From the NCBI GenBank assembly GCA_900540685.1, contig UQGS01000022.1:1-32055 (forward strand): DNA of 32,055 bases, in the 5' to 3' direction. The first letter of the stretch is position 1. Each line of letters opens with the position of its first letter. Under the pieces are notes generated by a model. That model was not told where the DNA came from, searched no databases, and saw only the letters and a program-made list of their open reading frames with translations. Position numbers and translations under genes: made by a program. Shown in pieces: positions 16,658 to 26,284 of the stretch. Origin of the DNA: an uncultured Catenibacterium sp. GTDB lineage: Bacteria > Bacillota_I > Bacilli_A > Erysipelotrichales > Coprobacillaceae.

Positions 16658-17671
16658 ATGGCAGTAAAAGTTGCAATTAATGGATTTGGCCGTATCGGTC
16701 GTTTAGCATTCAGACAGATGTTTGATGCAGAAGGTTATGAAGTAGTAGCTATCAACGATTTAACTTCACCTAAAATGTTAGCTTACTTATTAAAGTATGA
16801 TTCTTCACAGGGTAAATATGCTCATGCTGATTCAGTAGAAGCAGGAGAAGATTTCATCACTGTTAACGGTAAGAAGATCACTATCTATGCAGAACCAGAT
16901 GCTTCTAAATTACCTTGGGGTGAATTAGACGTAGACGTAGTACTTGAATGTACTGGTTTCTACACTTCAAAAGCAAAAGCTGAAGCTCACGTAGCTGCAG
17001 GTGCTAAGAAGGTTGTTATTTCAGCTCCAGCTGGAAACGATCTTAAGACTATCGTATTCAACGTAAACAACGAAACATTAACAGCAGATGATCAGGTTAT
17101 CTCTGCAGCTTCTTGTACTACAAACTGCTTAGCTCCAATGGCTGATGCATTAAACAAGTTAGCAGAAATCCAGGGTGGTATCATGTTAACAGTTCATGGT
17201 TACACTGGTGACCAGATGCTTCTTGATGGACCACAGAGAAAAGGTAACTTAAGAAGATCTAGAGCTGCTGCAGTTAACATCGTACCATCATCTACAGGTG
17301 CTGCAAAAGCTATCGGTTTAGTTATCCCAGAATTAAATGGTAAATTAATCGGTTCAGCAGTACGTGTACCAGTTCCAACTGGATCAACTACAGTTTTAAC
17401 AGCTGTTGTTAAGGGTATTGTTACTGTTGATGAAGTTAACGCTGCTATGAAGGCTGCTGCAACTGATTCATTCGGTTACAATGAAGACGAAATCGTATCT
17501 TCTGACATCGTTGGAATGACTTACGGTTCATTATTTGACGCAACTCAGACTATGGTTAACGCTTTACCTGATGGAAATAGTGAAGTTCAGGTTGTATCTT
17601 GGTACGACAATGAAAACTCATTCACTTCTAACATGGTTAAGACAATCAAGTATTTCTCAGAATTAGCTTAA
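16658..17671 (+). CDS. gap: Glyceraldehyde-3-phosphate dehydrogenase
   Basis: Glycolytic NAD enzyme oxidising glyceraldehyde-3-phosphate to 1,3-bisphosphoglycerate. 337 residues with the Rossmann NGFGRIGRLAF start, AINDL (Asp-Leu selecting NAD), catalytic SAASCTTNCLAP with the active Cys near 153, the HGYTGDQ catalytic His loop and SWYDNE near the end. A single gene: AAGGAGG before the ATG, its own promoter and its own terminator. Codon use is more biased to optimal codons than its neighbours (many GCT, AAC, TAC, TTC), as expected for a very highly expressed protein. The unit is not linked to pgk/tpi here, unlike many Firmicutes. Confidence 0.98.
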   Translation: MAVKVAINGFGRIGRLAFRQMFDAEGYEVVAINDLTSPKMLAYLLKYDSSQGKYAHADSVEAGEDFITVNGKKITIYAEPDASKLPWGELDVDVVLECTGFYTSKAKAEAHVAAGAKKVVISAPAGNDLKTIVFNVNNETLTADDQVISAASCTTNCLAPMADALNKLAEIQGGIMLTVHGYTGDQMLLDGPQRKGNLRRSRAAAVNIVPSSTGAAKAIGLVIPELNGKLIGSAVRVPVPTGSTTVLTAVVKGIVTVDEVNAAMKAAATDSFGYNEDEIVSSDIVGMTYGSLFDATQTMVNALPDGNSEVQVVSWYDNENSFTSNMVKTIKYFSELA

Positions 17672-17693
17672 TCAGATCTGAATTAAATAATGG

Positions 17694-17724
17694 AAGATCC
17701 CTGTAAAGGGATCTTTTCTTTTTG
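17694..17724 (+). terminator. Terminator of gap
   Basis: AAGATCCC (17694-17701) and GGGATCTT (17708-17715) form an 8-bp stem with a 6-nt loop, followed by a T-rich run interrupted by one C. Confidence 0.9.
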
Positions 17725-17785
17725 GTCAAGTTTCTACTCAAAACATCAATGTTATGATAAAATAATGAAACGAGGTGACTTGAAC

Positions 17786-19198
17786 GTGGAATTAAATAAG
17801 AGAAAGAAAAGTTTATTAATCAAATATATAGTAATAGGGGTATTATGTTTAGCTCTTGGTTTTGGGAGTGGTTATATAGTATTCCATAATAGTAATGCGA
17901 GTGCGAATGAGAAAACAAATCTCACATTAGTAGATGAAGTCGTTGATCTATTAAATAATAACTGGTTAGATACTACAGAATCTAAAACATCTATTCAGGA
18001 TCGTATGATTCAAGGGTTGGTAGATGGTTTGGGAGACTCACATTCCTCTTATATGTCTTCTCAGGAAAACAAGGAATTTAATAGTGATATCAACGGTAAC
18101 TACAGTGGGATTGGTGTTTATTTCTCTCCAGTTCATAGTGGAGCTTTATTAACTGGTATTATTGAAGGAAGTAGTGCAGAAAAAGCTGGACTTAAAGCAG
18201 GAGATATTATTACTGATGCCGATAATAAATCGTTAACTGGTATGACGAGTACAGAAATGCAGGAATATATTAAAGGTAATGAAGGGACAGAAGTTTCTTT
18301 AAAAGTAAAAAGACTTCAACAGACTTTGAATGTGAAGGCTGTACGTAAGAACTTCAGTTCTGACGTCACTTATTATGTAGGTACTACAAATAATAAAACA
18401 TATGGTTATGTGAATATTTCTACTTTTGGTGATACAACTGCACAGCATGTAGAAACAGCTCTCAAAGAGTTTAAGAAACAGAATGTTTCAGATATTATTC
18501 TAGATTTAAGAGGTAATGGTGGAGGTTATATTACTGCCGCTAGAGATCTACTTTCTTTATTTAATGAGAAGGGAGAAACACTCTTTACTGTTAAGAATAA
18601 GAAGGGTCAGACTGAAACATATAAGGATAATACAAAAACACATTATGCATTTTCTAATGGTTATATCTTAATGAATGGTGGAACTGCCAGTGCATCTGAA
18701 TTATGTGCAGGGACATTCAAAGAAATACAGGGATATAAACTCATTGGCCAGCAGTCTTATGGTAAAGGGACTATTCAGGCACAGACTAACTTATCCGATG
18801 GTTCTGTATTGAAATATACTTATGCCAAGTGGTATACACCTAAGGGTGTGAATATTAATAAGAAGGGATGGACTCCTGATGTAACAGTAGAGGATCAGTC
18901 TCTCTTATCTGCTTATTTCACTTATTATAGTGATAAGTATTATGTGGATAATGTGAATAATTCTATTATTGTGATGGAAAGATTATTAGAAGCACTTGGC
19001 TATAATCCAGGGCGTACAGATGGTTATTTCTCACAGGGTGTAAGTGATGCACTCAAACGTTTTGAACAGGATCATGGATTAACTGTGGATGGTATATTAG
19101 AATACAGTGATCAGGAATGCATGGTGAGTGTACTTGCAGAAAGATTAAGTCATAAGGAATATGACAATACACTACAGAAAGTACTTAGTTTAATATAG
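17786..19198 (+). CDS. S41 family C-terminal processing peptidase (CtpA/CtpB-like)
   Basis: A membrane-anchored serine protease with its catalytic part outside the cell. The frame opens at 17690 within the gap terminator. The best start is GTG at 17786, since GAGGTGA (17772-17778) lies 7 nt upstream and places a Lys/Arg cluster right before the membrane helix (about 12-33); ATG at 17765 is an alternative. Of 470 residues, a PDZ domain covers about 105-185 (SGIGVYF, AGLKAGDII), and S41 catalysis uses Ser302 (NGGTASASE), Lys327 (SYGKG) and Gln331. The C-terminal peptidoglycan-binding domain (about 395-465) contains LGYNPGRTDGYFS and FEQDHGLTVDG. Position before uvrB matches ctpB regions in Firmicutes. 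Confidence 0.92.
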   Translation: MELNKRKKSLLIKYIVIGVLCLALGFGSGYIVFHNSNASANEKTNLTLVDEVVDLLNNNWLDTTESKTSIQDRMIQGLVDGLGDSHSSYMSSQENKEFNSDINGNYSGIGVYFSPVHSGALLTGIIEGSSAEKAGLKAGDIITDADNKSLTGMTSTEMQEYIKGNEGTEVSLKVKRLQQTLNVKAVRKNFSSDVTYYVGTTNNKTYGYVNISTFGDTTAQHVETALKEFKKQNVSDIILDLRGNGGGYITAARDLLSLFNEKGETLFTVKNKKGQTETYKDNTKTHYAFSNGYILMNGGTASASELCAGTFKEIQGYKLIGQQSYGKGTIQAQTNLSDGSVLKYTYAKWYTPKGVNINKKGWTPDVTVEDQSLLSAYFTYYSDKYYVDNVNNSIIVMERLLEALGYNPGRTDGYFSQGVSDALKRFEQDHGLTVDGILEYSDQECMVSVLAERLSHKEYDNTLQKVLSLI

Positions 19199-19212
19199 AA
19201 AGAAGGGATTAT

Positions 19213-21183
19213 ATGTCTTACAAACTTGTATCAAAATTTAAACCAATGGGTGACCAGCCAGAAGCCATTAAAGAACTTGTAGAAGGAATTCATCAAGGTA
19301 AAAAGACACAGGTATTATTAGGTGGTACAGGGACTGGTAAGACGTTTACCTTTGCGAATGTGATTGCACAGGTGAATAAACCGACTCTTGTACTTTCACA
19401 CAATAAAACATTGGCTGGACAGCTTTATAGTGAATTAAAGGAATTCTTTCCAGAAAACCGTGTAGAATACTTTATTTCAAACTTCGATTTCTATCAGCCA
19501 GAAGCCTATATTCCTAAGAGTGATACATATATTGATAAAGAGTCACAGACAAATGAAGAAATCGAGATGCTCAGAGCAGCTGCTATGAATTCTTTATTAG
19601 AAAGAAAAGATACAATTGTTGTTGCATCTGTAGCCGCTATTTATGGTTTAGGTAATCCACAGAGTTATCAGGAAATGATCTTCTCTTTACGTGTAGGTCA
19701 GGAAATTGATAGACGTGAATTACTCACATTCTTAGTAGATAGACAATATACAAGAAATGATATGGATCAGGTCAAAGGGACTTTTAGAGTACGTGGAGAT
19801 GTTATTGAAATAGTACCAGGTCATACTGAATCTTATATCATACGTATTGAATTATTTGGTGATGAAGTGGATCGTATTACAGAAGTTGATCCACTCACTG
19901 GTCATGTTCAGGCGTCTTATAATACATATACGATTTATCCCGCTGAAGAATATATTACCAGTAGAGAAAAGATGCTTCATGCCTGTGATACGATAGAAGA
20001 AGAACTAAAAGATCGTCTACAATATTATCAGGATGTCGCAAAACCTCTTGAATATGAAAGAATAGATAACCGTACAAGACATGATATTGAAATGTTGAGA
20101 GAAGTAGGAATCTGTCCAGGTATTGAAAACTATTCACGTCATATTGATGGAAGAAAACCAGGAGAAAGACCTTATTGTTTAATAGACTATTTCCCTGATG
20201 ATTTCTTGCTTATTGTCGATGAATCTCATGTTATGCTTCCACAGATCAGAGGTATGTTTAACGGAGATAGAAGTCGTAAAGAAACATTGGTTGAATATGG
20301 TTTCCGTTTACCAAGTGCATTAGACAATAGACCACTTCGTTTTGAAGAGTTTGAGAAGCTTATTCCCCAGGCAATATTTGTATCTGCCACACCAGGTGAT
20401 TATGAATTAGAAGGTGTACATGGTGAATATGTTGAACAGATTATTCGTCCGACAGGATTACTCGATCCTATTATTGAAGTGCGTCCAATAGAAGATCAGA
20501 TTGATGATATTATTAGTGAAATACAACTACGTATAGAAAGAAATGAACGTGTCCTTATTACGACTCTCACAAAGAGAATGGCTGAAGATTTAACTGATTA
20601 TCTCAAGGAGTTTGGTTTAAAGGTCGCTTATCTTCATTCAGAAACAAAGACATTAGAACGTACTGAAATATTAAGAGATTTACGTTTAGGTAAATATGAT
20701 GTTTTGATTGGTATCAACTTATTAAGAGAAGGTCTAGACCTTCCAGAAGTCTCTCTTGTATGTATCTTAGATGCAGATAAGGAAGGTTTCTTAAGAAGTG
20801 AACGTTCATTGATCCAGACGATTGGTCGTGCAGCAAGAAATGCGGATGGTCATGTCATCATGTATGCAGACCGTATCACTGATTCTATGCAGCGTGCCAT
20901 TGATGAAACAAGTCGTCGTAGAGAAATACAGGAAGCCTATAATAAGGCACATGGTATTACTCCAACCACAATTAAGAAAGAAATTAGAGAAGCTATCCAT
21001 GGTCAGGAAGTCATTGATGAAGCACAGAAGCTTGTCAAGAAAGGCCGTAAGGCACCTAAGAAGGATAAGAAGGTTCTTCTTGAGGAATTAGAAAAACAGA
21101 TGAAAGAAGCAGCTAAGGTGCTTGACTTTGAACGTGCCATGGAACTTCGAGATATGATAGAGGAGATTAAAGATGGAAAGTAA
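19213..21183 (+). CDS. uvrB: UvrABC system protein B
   Basis: Damage-verifying helicase of nucleotide excision repair, 656 residues. It has Walker A GGTGTGKTFT near residue 38, the beta-hairpin region with HTESY, DESHVMLPQIRGM, helicase motif VSATPGDYE, motif VI QTIGRAARN, and the C-terminal UVR motif (about 620-655, FERAMELRDMI) for UvrC contact. Weak AGAAGGGA site. It follows the protease gene by 14 nt and overlaps cca by 11 nt. No SOS (LexA) box of the GAAC-N4-GTTC type was found upstream. Confidence 0.98.
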   Translation: MSYKLVSKFKPMGDQPEAIKELVEGIHQGKKTQVLLGGTGTGKTFTFANVIAQVNKPTLVLSHNKTLAGQLYSELKEFFPENRVEYFISNFDFYQPEAYIPKSDTYIDKESQTNEEIEMLRAAAMNSLLERKDTIVVASVAAIYGLGNPQSYQEMIFSLRVGQEIDRRELLTFLVDRQYTRNDMDQVKGTFRVRGDVIEIVPGHTESYIIRIELFGDEVDRITEVDPLTGHVQASYNTYTIYPAEEYITSREKMLHACDTIEEELKDRLQYYQDVAKPLEYERIDNRTRHDIEMLREVGICPGIENYSRHIDGRKPGERPYCLIDYFPDDFLLIVDESHVMLPQIRGMFNGDRSRKETLVEYGFRLPSALDNRPLRFEEFEKLIPQAIFVSATPGDYELEGVHGEYVEQIIRPTGLLDPIIEVRPIEDQIDDIISEIQLRIERNERVLITTLTKRMAEDLTDYLKEFGLKVAYLHSETKTLERTEILRDLRLGKYDVLIGINLLREGLDLPEVSLVCILDADKEGFLRSERSLIQTIGRAARNADGHVIMYADRITDSMQRAIDETSRRREIQEAYNKAHGITPTTIKKEIREAIHGQEVIDEAQKLVKKGRKAPKKDKKVLLEELEKQMKEAAKVLDFERAMELRDMIEEIKDGK

Positions 21184-22537
21184 GTTTAATCTCACACCTC
21201 TCGCATTAGATGTCTTTGAGGCAATTAAACAGGCAGGAGGACATGTATATCTAGTAGGAGGATGTGTACGTGATTTTCTATTAAAAAGAAGATCTAAAGA
21301 TATTGATGTAGAAGTACATCACCTCTCTTTTGAGGCTTTAAAGGAAGTGTTGTCTCCTTTTGGGACAGTTCAGGTCATGGGTGCTTCTTTTGCGGTGGTT
21401 CATTTGTCCACTCTTGAAGGCTATGAATTCGCCCTGCCAAGAATAGAAGAGAAAACAGGACTTAAGCATCAGGACTTTAATATTATAGTTGATCCTGATC
21501 TTCCTTTAGAAAAAGCCTGTGCCAGAAGAGATTTCACAATTAATAGTATGTTATATGATGTGGAGACAGGAACAGTCATTGATTTCTATTCAGGACAGAA
21601 GGATTTAAAGAATGGTATTCTTCGTGCAACGAATGTGGATCATTTCTCAGAAGATCCATTACGCGTACTAAGAGGTGCATCCTTCATGTCACGTTATGGC
21701 TTCAAGATGGATCCAGATACAAAGAATCTATGTCAGTCCATTGTAGAAGAAGGGGGATTAGACAATCTCAGCATTGAACGTATTTATACTGAATACTGTA
21801 AGATATTGATGGGATTATATCCGTCACAGGGATTGAATTTCTTAAGAGATATTCATGGTCTTCCATTCTACTTACAGGACTTAGATACAACCCATCAAAG
21901 AAGTGATTATCATCCAGAAGGCAGTGTCTGGAATCATACTATGCTGGTCACTGATTTAGCGGCTTTATGTAAGCATCATACAAGTGAACCATTATGGTTT
22001 ATGTGGAGTGCTTTATTACATGATATAGGTAAACCACTTGTAACAACGCCAGAAGGACATGCTTATGGTCATGCAGAAGAAGGTGCCGCCCTCTTTGACG
22101 AGAAGGTAGATCTAATTCTCTCTCATAAACAGAAAAGATATATTTATACCATGATTCAATATCATATGGTATTACCTACATTTTCTCGTAATCATGCAAG
22201 AAAGATCAAATTCTTACGCTTCTTAAAAGCAATTGATCAGAAGGCGCCTTTAAAGGATCTTCTCTATCTTGCAAGATGTGATAAGTTAGGAAGAGGTATG
22301 GTGACAAGTGATTCTATTAATGAATTGAATGAATATGTAGAAGAAATGGTCTCTATTTGTGGAGACCATGCACCTGATCCGCTTGTATCAGGTAAAGATT
22401 TAATCAGTGAAGGCTTTGAGAATCATCAGGATTTTTCTAAAATCCTTTCTCTAGCCTATGAATTTCAATTACAAGGTTTAAATAAAGAAGTGATTATAAG
22501 GAGGTTGAAGAATGAAACAGGATGTCATTGCGATTAG
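21173..22537 (+). CDS. cca: CCA tRNA nucleotidyltransferase with HD domain
   Basis: Adds or repairs the 3' CCA end of tRNA. 454 residues: the nucleotidyltransferase head has GGCVRDFLL (about 29-37), the metal carboxylates in DIDVEV, and RRDFTINSMLYD. The RNA-binding neck and body follow (EDPLRVLRG, SMYDNLSIERI-like region), then an HD phosphohydrolase-type domain (ALLHDIGKP, about 285). The protein begins inside the uvrB 3' end with GAGGAG before the ATG and ends inside the uvrA 5' end. Its position between uvrB and uvrA is unusual. CC- or A-adding-only enzymes cannot be excluded, but no second enzyme is visible here. Confidence 0.93.
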   Translation: MESKFNLTPLALDVFEAIKQAGGHVYLVGGCVRDFLLKRRSKDIDVEVHHLSFEALKEVLSPFGTVQVMGASFAVVHLSTLEGYEFALPRIEEKTGLKHQDFNIIVDPDLPLEKACARRDFTINSMLYDVETGTVIDFYSGQKDLKNGILRATNVDHFSEDPLRVLRGASFMSRYGFKMDPDTKNLCQSIVEEGGLDNLSIERIYTEYCKILMGLYPSQGLNFLRDIHGLPFYLQDLDTTHQRSDYHPEGSVWNHTMLVTDLAALCKHHTSEPLWFMWSALLHDIGKPLVTTPEGHAYGHAEEGAALFDEKVDLILSHKQKRYIYTMIQYHMVLPTFSRNHARKIKFLRFLKAIDQKAPLKDLLYLARCDKLGRGMVTSDSINELNEYVEEMVSICGDHAPDPLVSGKDLISEGFENHQDFSKILSLAYEFQLQGLNKEVIIRRLKNETGCHCD

Positions 22538-25334
22538 GGGTGCACGTGTTAATAACCTCAAGAATGTGAATATAGATATTCCTAAAAATAAACTTGTCAT
22601 TATGACAGGTTTATCAGGAAGTGGTAAGACATCTCTTGCGTTTGATACAATCTATGCAGAAGGTCAGAGACGTTATGTAGAATCATTGAATTCTTATGCA
22701 AGACAGTTCTTAGGCGGAATGGAAAAACCTGATGTAGATTCAATAGAAGGTTTATCACCCGCTATTGCGATTGATCAGAAAACAACATCTAATAATCCAC
22801 GTTCTACTGTTGGTACAGTAACAGAAATATATGATTATTTACGTTTATTATATGCTCGTGTAGGACATGCTTATTGTCCTCATCATGGGATTAAGATAGA
22901 AGCCCAGACTTTAAAACAGATGGGTGATATTGTGGATACATATGATGATGGAGATAAACTTCAGATTCTTGCACGTATGGCTATGAATCAGAAGGGAACA
23001 CATAAAGATCTCTTTGATAAATTAAGAAAAGAAGGGTATGTCAGAGTCAAGGTAGATGGAAATATGTATACGCTTGATGAAGAGATTACTCTAGAAAAAA
23101 ATAAAAAGCATACCATCGATGTCATTGTCGATCGTATAAAGAAAAAAGAAGGATATCGTACACGTTTAATAGAATCCTTAGAAACAGCTTTAAAACTTAC
23201 AGATGGTGAAGCATTAGTAGAGAACTTGACACAGGGAACTGAAAAGCTCTTCTCTTCTAATTATGCCTGTCCTATTTGTGGTTTCTCTGTTCCTAAGCTA
23301 GAACCACGTTTATTCTCATTTAATAACCCATTAGGTGCTTGTCCTGATTGTAAAGGTTTAGGTATTAAGGAAGAAGTTGATTTAGACTTATTAGTTCCTG
23401 ACTGGAACTTAAGTATTAATGAAGGTGGTATTCGTTACTTTAAGACAGCTGTAGGGACTGATCGTATTGAATGGCAGAGATTCTTAAAGCTATGTGAATA
23501 CTATCATATTGACTTAGATAAGCCTTTAAAGGACTTTGATGAAGAAGAAAGAGATATTATCTTTACTGGTTCTCATGATCCTATTACTTATACAATTGTT
23601 TCTTCTTCTGGTAATGTTTCTCGTACTACAAACTATATTGAAGGTGTCGTTACACTTATCCAGAGACGTTATGAAGAAACATCTTCTAAATGGTCTAAAG
23701 AATGGTATGCATCATTTATGGCTGAACATACCTGTCCTACATGTCATGGTGCAAGACTCAATGAAATGGTCTTAAGTGTACAAGTAGGTGGATTGAATAT
23801 CATTGAATTCACAAACCTTTCTATTGAGAAAGCTTTAGAGTTTGTAGAAAACTTAAAACTATCAGAAATGGAAGAAAAAATCGCGCATTTGATCTTAAAA
23901 GAGATACATGACAGACTTACATTCTTAAATGAAGTAGGATTAGGTTACTTAACCCTTTCTAGACGTGCAGGAGGTCTGTCTGGTGGTGAAGCACAGCGTA
24001 TTCGTTTAGCAACTCAGATTGGTTCACGCTTAACAGGTGTTCTTTATGTATTAGATGAACCTTCTATCGGACTTCATCAAAGAGACAATGAGAAACTTAT
24101 TCATACATTACAGGAAATGCGTGATCTAGGAAATAGTGTTCTTGTCGTAGAACATGATGAAGATACAATGCGTGCATCTGATTATATTGTGGATATTGGA
24201 CCGGGTGCAGGTATTCATGGTGGACAGGTGATTGCGTATGGTACACCTGAAGAAGTTGCTGCCAATGAAAACTCTATTACAGGTGATTATTTATCTGGTA
24301 GAAAGAAGATCGCGGTACCTGAAACAAGACATAAAGGTAATGGCCTTTATTTAGAAGTACGTGGAGCCAAGGAACATAACTTAAAGAATATTAATGTGAA
24401 GTTCCCACTTGGTAAGTTTATTGCGGTCACAGGTGTATCTGGTTCAGGTAAGTCTACATTAGTGAATGATATTCTATGCAAAGCACTACGTGCTAAGATT
24501 TATCGTTCACGTGAATTACCAGGTAAACATAAAGAAATACGTGGTATAGAGAATATTGATAAAGTCATTGAAGTATCACAGGAACCTATTGGTCGTACAC
24601 CACGTTCTAATCCTGTGACTTATACAGGTGTCTTTGATGATATTCGTGATTTGTTTGCGAAGACTCCAGAAGCAAAGATTCGTGGCTATGATAAAGGACG
24701 TTTCTCATTTAATGTGAAGGGTGGACGTTGTGAAGCATGTCAGGGAGATGGTGTCAAACGTATCTCTATGAACTTCCTTCCAGATGTTTATGTCCCTTGT
24801 GAAGAATGTCATGGACATCGTTATAATGAAGAAACATTACAGGTGACTTATAAAGATAAGAACATCTATGATGTATTAGAAATGACTGTAGAAGAATCAC
24901 TCTCTTTCTTTGAAAATCTTCCTCGTATTTATACAAAACTTAAAGCATTGTATGATGTAGGACTTGGTTATATTAAACTTGGACAAAGTGCAACAACACT
25001 TTCTGGTGGTGAAGCACAAAGAGTCAAGCTTGCATCTGAATTACAGAAGCGTTCAACAGGAAAGACACTCTATATTCTTGATGAACCTACTACAGGATTA
25101 CATAGTGATGATGTGAATAGACTCATTGGTGTATTACAGAAGATTGTGGATAATGGTGATACAGTCTTAGTGATTGAACATAATTTAGATGTGATCAAGG
25201 TCGCAGATCACATCATTGATTTAGGATTGGAAGGCGGCGACAATGGTGGTACAATAGTCGTAGAAGGCACCCCTGAAAAGGTTGCAAAGTGTGAAAAGAG
25301 CCATACAGGACGCTTTCTTAAGAACCTATTGTAA
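22512..25334 (+). CDS. uvrA: UvrABC system protein A
   Basis: Damage-scanning ATPase of excision repair, 940 residues. It has Walker A GLSGSGKTSLAF near residue 33, a zinc finger with CPICG and CPDC (about 252-282), LSGGEAQRIRLATQIGS, LDEPSIGLHQRD, a second Walker A GVSGSGKSTLV, a second zinc module CEACQGDG...CEECHG, a second LSGGEAQR and LDEPTTGLH. AAGGAGG precedes the ATG inside cca (26-nt overlap), implying coupled translation. It forms an operon with uvrB, with cca between. Confidence 0.98.
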   Translation: MKQDVIAIRGARVNNLKNVNIDIPKNKLVIMTGLSGSGKTSLAFDTIYAEGQRRYVESLNSYARQFLGGMEKPDVDSIEGLSPAIAIDQKTTSNNPRSTVGTVTEIYDYLRLLYARVGHAYCPHHGIKIEAQTLKQMGDIVDTYDDGDKLQILARMAMNQKGTHKDLFDKLRKEGYVRVKVDGNMYTLDEEITLEKNKKHTIDVIVDRIKKKEGYRTRLIESLETALKLTDGEALVENLTQGTEKLFSSNYACPICGFSVPKLEPRLFSFNNPLGACPDCKGLGIKEEVDLDLLVPDWNLSINEGGIRYFKTAVGTDRIEWQRFLKLCEYYHIDLDKPLKDFDEEERDIIFTGSHDPITYTIVSSSGNVSRTTNYIEGVVTLIQRRYEETSSKWSKEWYASFMAEHTCPTCHGARLNEMVLSVQVGGLNIIEFTNLSIEKALEFVENLKLSEMEEKIAHLILKEIHDRLTFLNEVGLGYLTLSRRAGGLSGGEAQRIRLATQIGSRLTGVLYVLDEPSIGLHQRDNEKLIHTLQEMRDLGNSVLVVEHDEDTMRASDYIVDIGPGAGIHGGQVIAYGTPEEVAANENSITGDYLSGRKKIAVPETRHKGNGLYLEVRGAKEHNLKNINVKFPLGKFIAVTGVSGSGKSTLVNDILCKALRAKIYRSRELPGKHKEIRGIENIDKVIEVSQEPIGRTPRSNPVTYTGVFDDIRDLFAKTPEAKIRGYDKGRFSFNVKGGRCEACQGDGVKRISMNFLPDVYVPCEECHGHRYNEETLQVTYKDKNIYDVLEMTVEESLSFFENLPRIYTKLKALYDVGLGYIKLGQSATTLSGGEAQRVKLASELQKRSTGKTLYILDEPTTGLHSDDVNRLIGVLQKIVDNGDTVLVIEHNLDVIKVADHIIDLGLEGGDNGGTIVVEGTPEKVAKCEKSHTGRFLKNLL

Positions 25335-25345
25335 GGAGGTATTCT

Positions 25346-26281
25346 ATGGGTAAGTCCGTAAAACTAAAAGATTTGATGAATAATCCAGCCTATAAACGTG
25401 TATCTGGAGATGAAGAATCTTTAGAAAGAGAAGTATTTGTCGCAGAAATCAACCGTCCTGGATTTGAACTTGCAGGCTTCTTTAAACATAGTGATTTTAG
25501 AAGAATTATTCTATTAGGTGATAAAGAAAATATATTCATTAAGGAAATGACTAAAGAGAGTCAGCTCGCATGCTTCTCTAAACTTGTGAATGATGAAACA
25601 CCTTGTATCATTATTGCGAAGGGATATGAAGCACCAGAGATTCTTAGAAATATTGCGCAAAAGAGAAACTTCCCTATCTTTGAAACAGAGATGGCAACAG
25701 GAAGAGTTTCTATTAACTTAATGGGTAAGTTAGATGAACTCTTAGCCCCTGAAACACAGATCCATGGGGTATTCTTAAATATTTATGGTAAAGGTGTCAT
25801 TATTAAAGGGGATAGTGGTATTGGGAAATCCGAAATCGCCTTAGAACTTATTAAGAGAGGACATCAGCTCATTGCGGATGATGCAGTAGAACTTTATCAT
25901 ATTGGTCAGTCTATTATTGGGAAAGCACCAACTGTCTTAAAGAACTTACTTGAAATCCGTGGTATCGGTGTCATTGATGCTTCTAAGATGTTTGGGGCTG
26001 CCAGTGTTCTTCCAAAAGAAAAGGTAGACCTTATTATTCAGTTAGAAAGATGGTTACCATCTCGTGAATATAGACGTATTGGAGTAGAAGAAGATGATGT
26101 TACAGAAGATATCCTTTCAGTTCCTATTCCTAAGATCGTTGTACCAGTCACTGGTGGACGTTCTATGTCAGTTATTATTGAAGCAGCTGTCATGAATATG
26201 CAGCTTAAGGATTCTGGATTTGATTCAAGTAAAGAATTCGTCAATAGAATCCTTGAAAACATTAAAAGTAAGCAGGTGTAA
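25346..26281 (+). CDS. hprK: HPr kinase/phosphorylase
   Basis: Bifunctional sensor enzyme that phosphorylates HPr on Ser46 under good carbon supply and dephosphorylates it otherwise, feeding CcpA catabolite control. 311 residues: the N-terminal domain spans about 1-130. The catalytic part holds the P-loop GDSGIGKSE (about 153-161), IADDAVEL, and the K/P-family signature EIRGIGVID (about 203-211). GTAAGGAGG precedes the ATG, 11 nt after uvrA; lgt follows by 3 nt. hprK-lgt adjacency is a common Firmicutes arrangement. Confidence 0.97.
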   Translation: MGKSVKLKDLMNNPAYKRVSGDEESLEREVFVAEINRPGFELAGFFKHSDFRRIILLGDKENIFIKEMTKESQLACFSKLVNDETPCIIIAKGYEAPEILRNIAQKRNFPIFETEMATGRVSINLMGKLDELLAPETQIHGVFLNIYGKGVIIKGDSGIGKSEIALELIKRGHQLIADDAVELYHIGQSIIGKAPTVLKNLLEIRGIGVIDASKMFGAASVLPKEKVDLIIQLERWLPSREYRRIGVEEDDVTEDILSVPIPKIVVPVTGGRSMSVIIEAAVMNMQLKDSGFDSSKEFVNRILENIKSKQV

Positions 26282-26284
26282 GTT

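Noticed and set aside
17690..17785. 32-residue N-terminal extension of the S41 protease
   Set aside because: It would begin within the gap terminator and put a Cys/Phe-rich non-signal sequence before the membrane helix.
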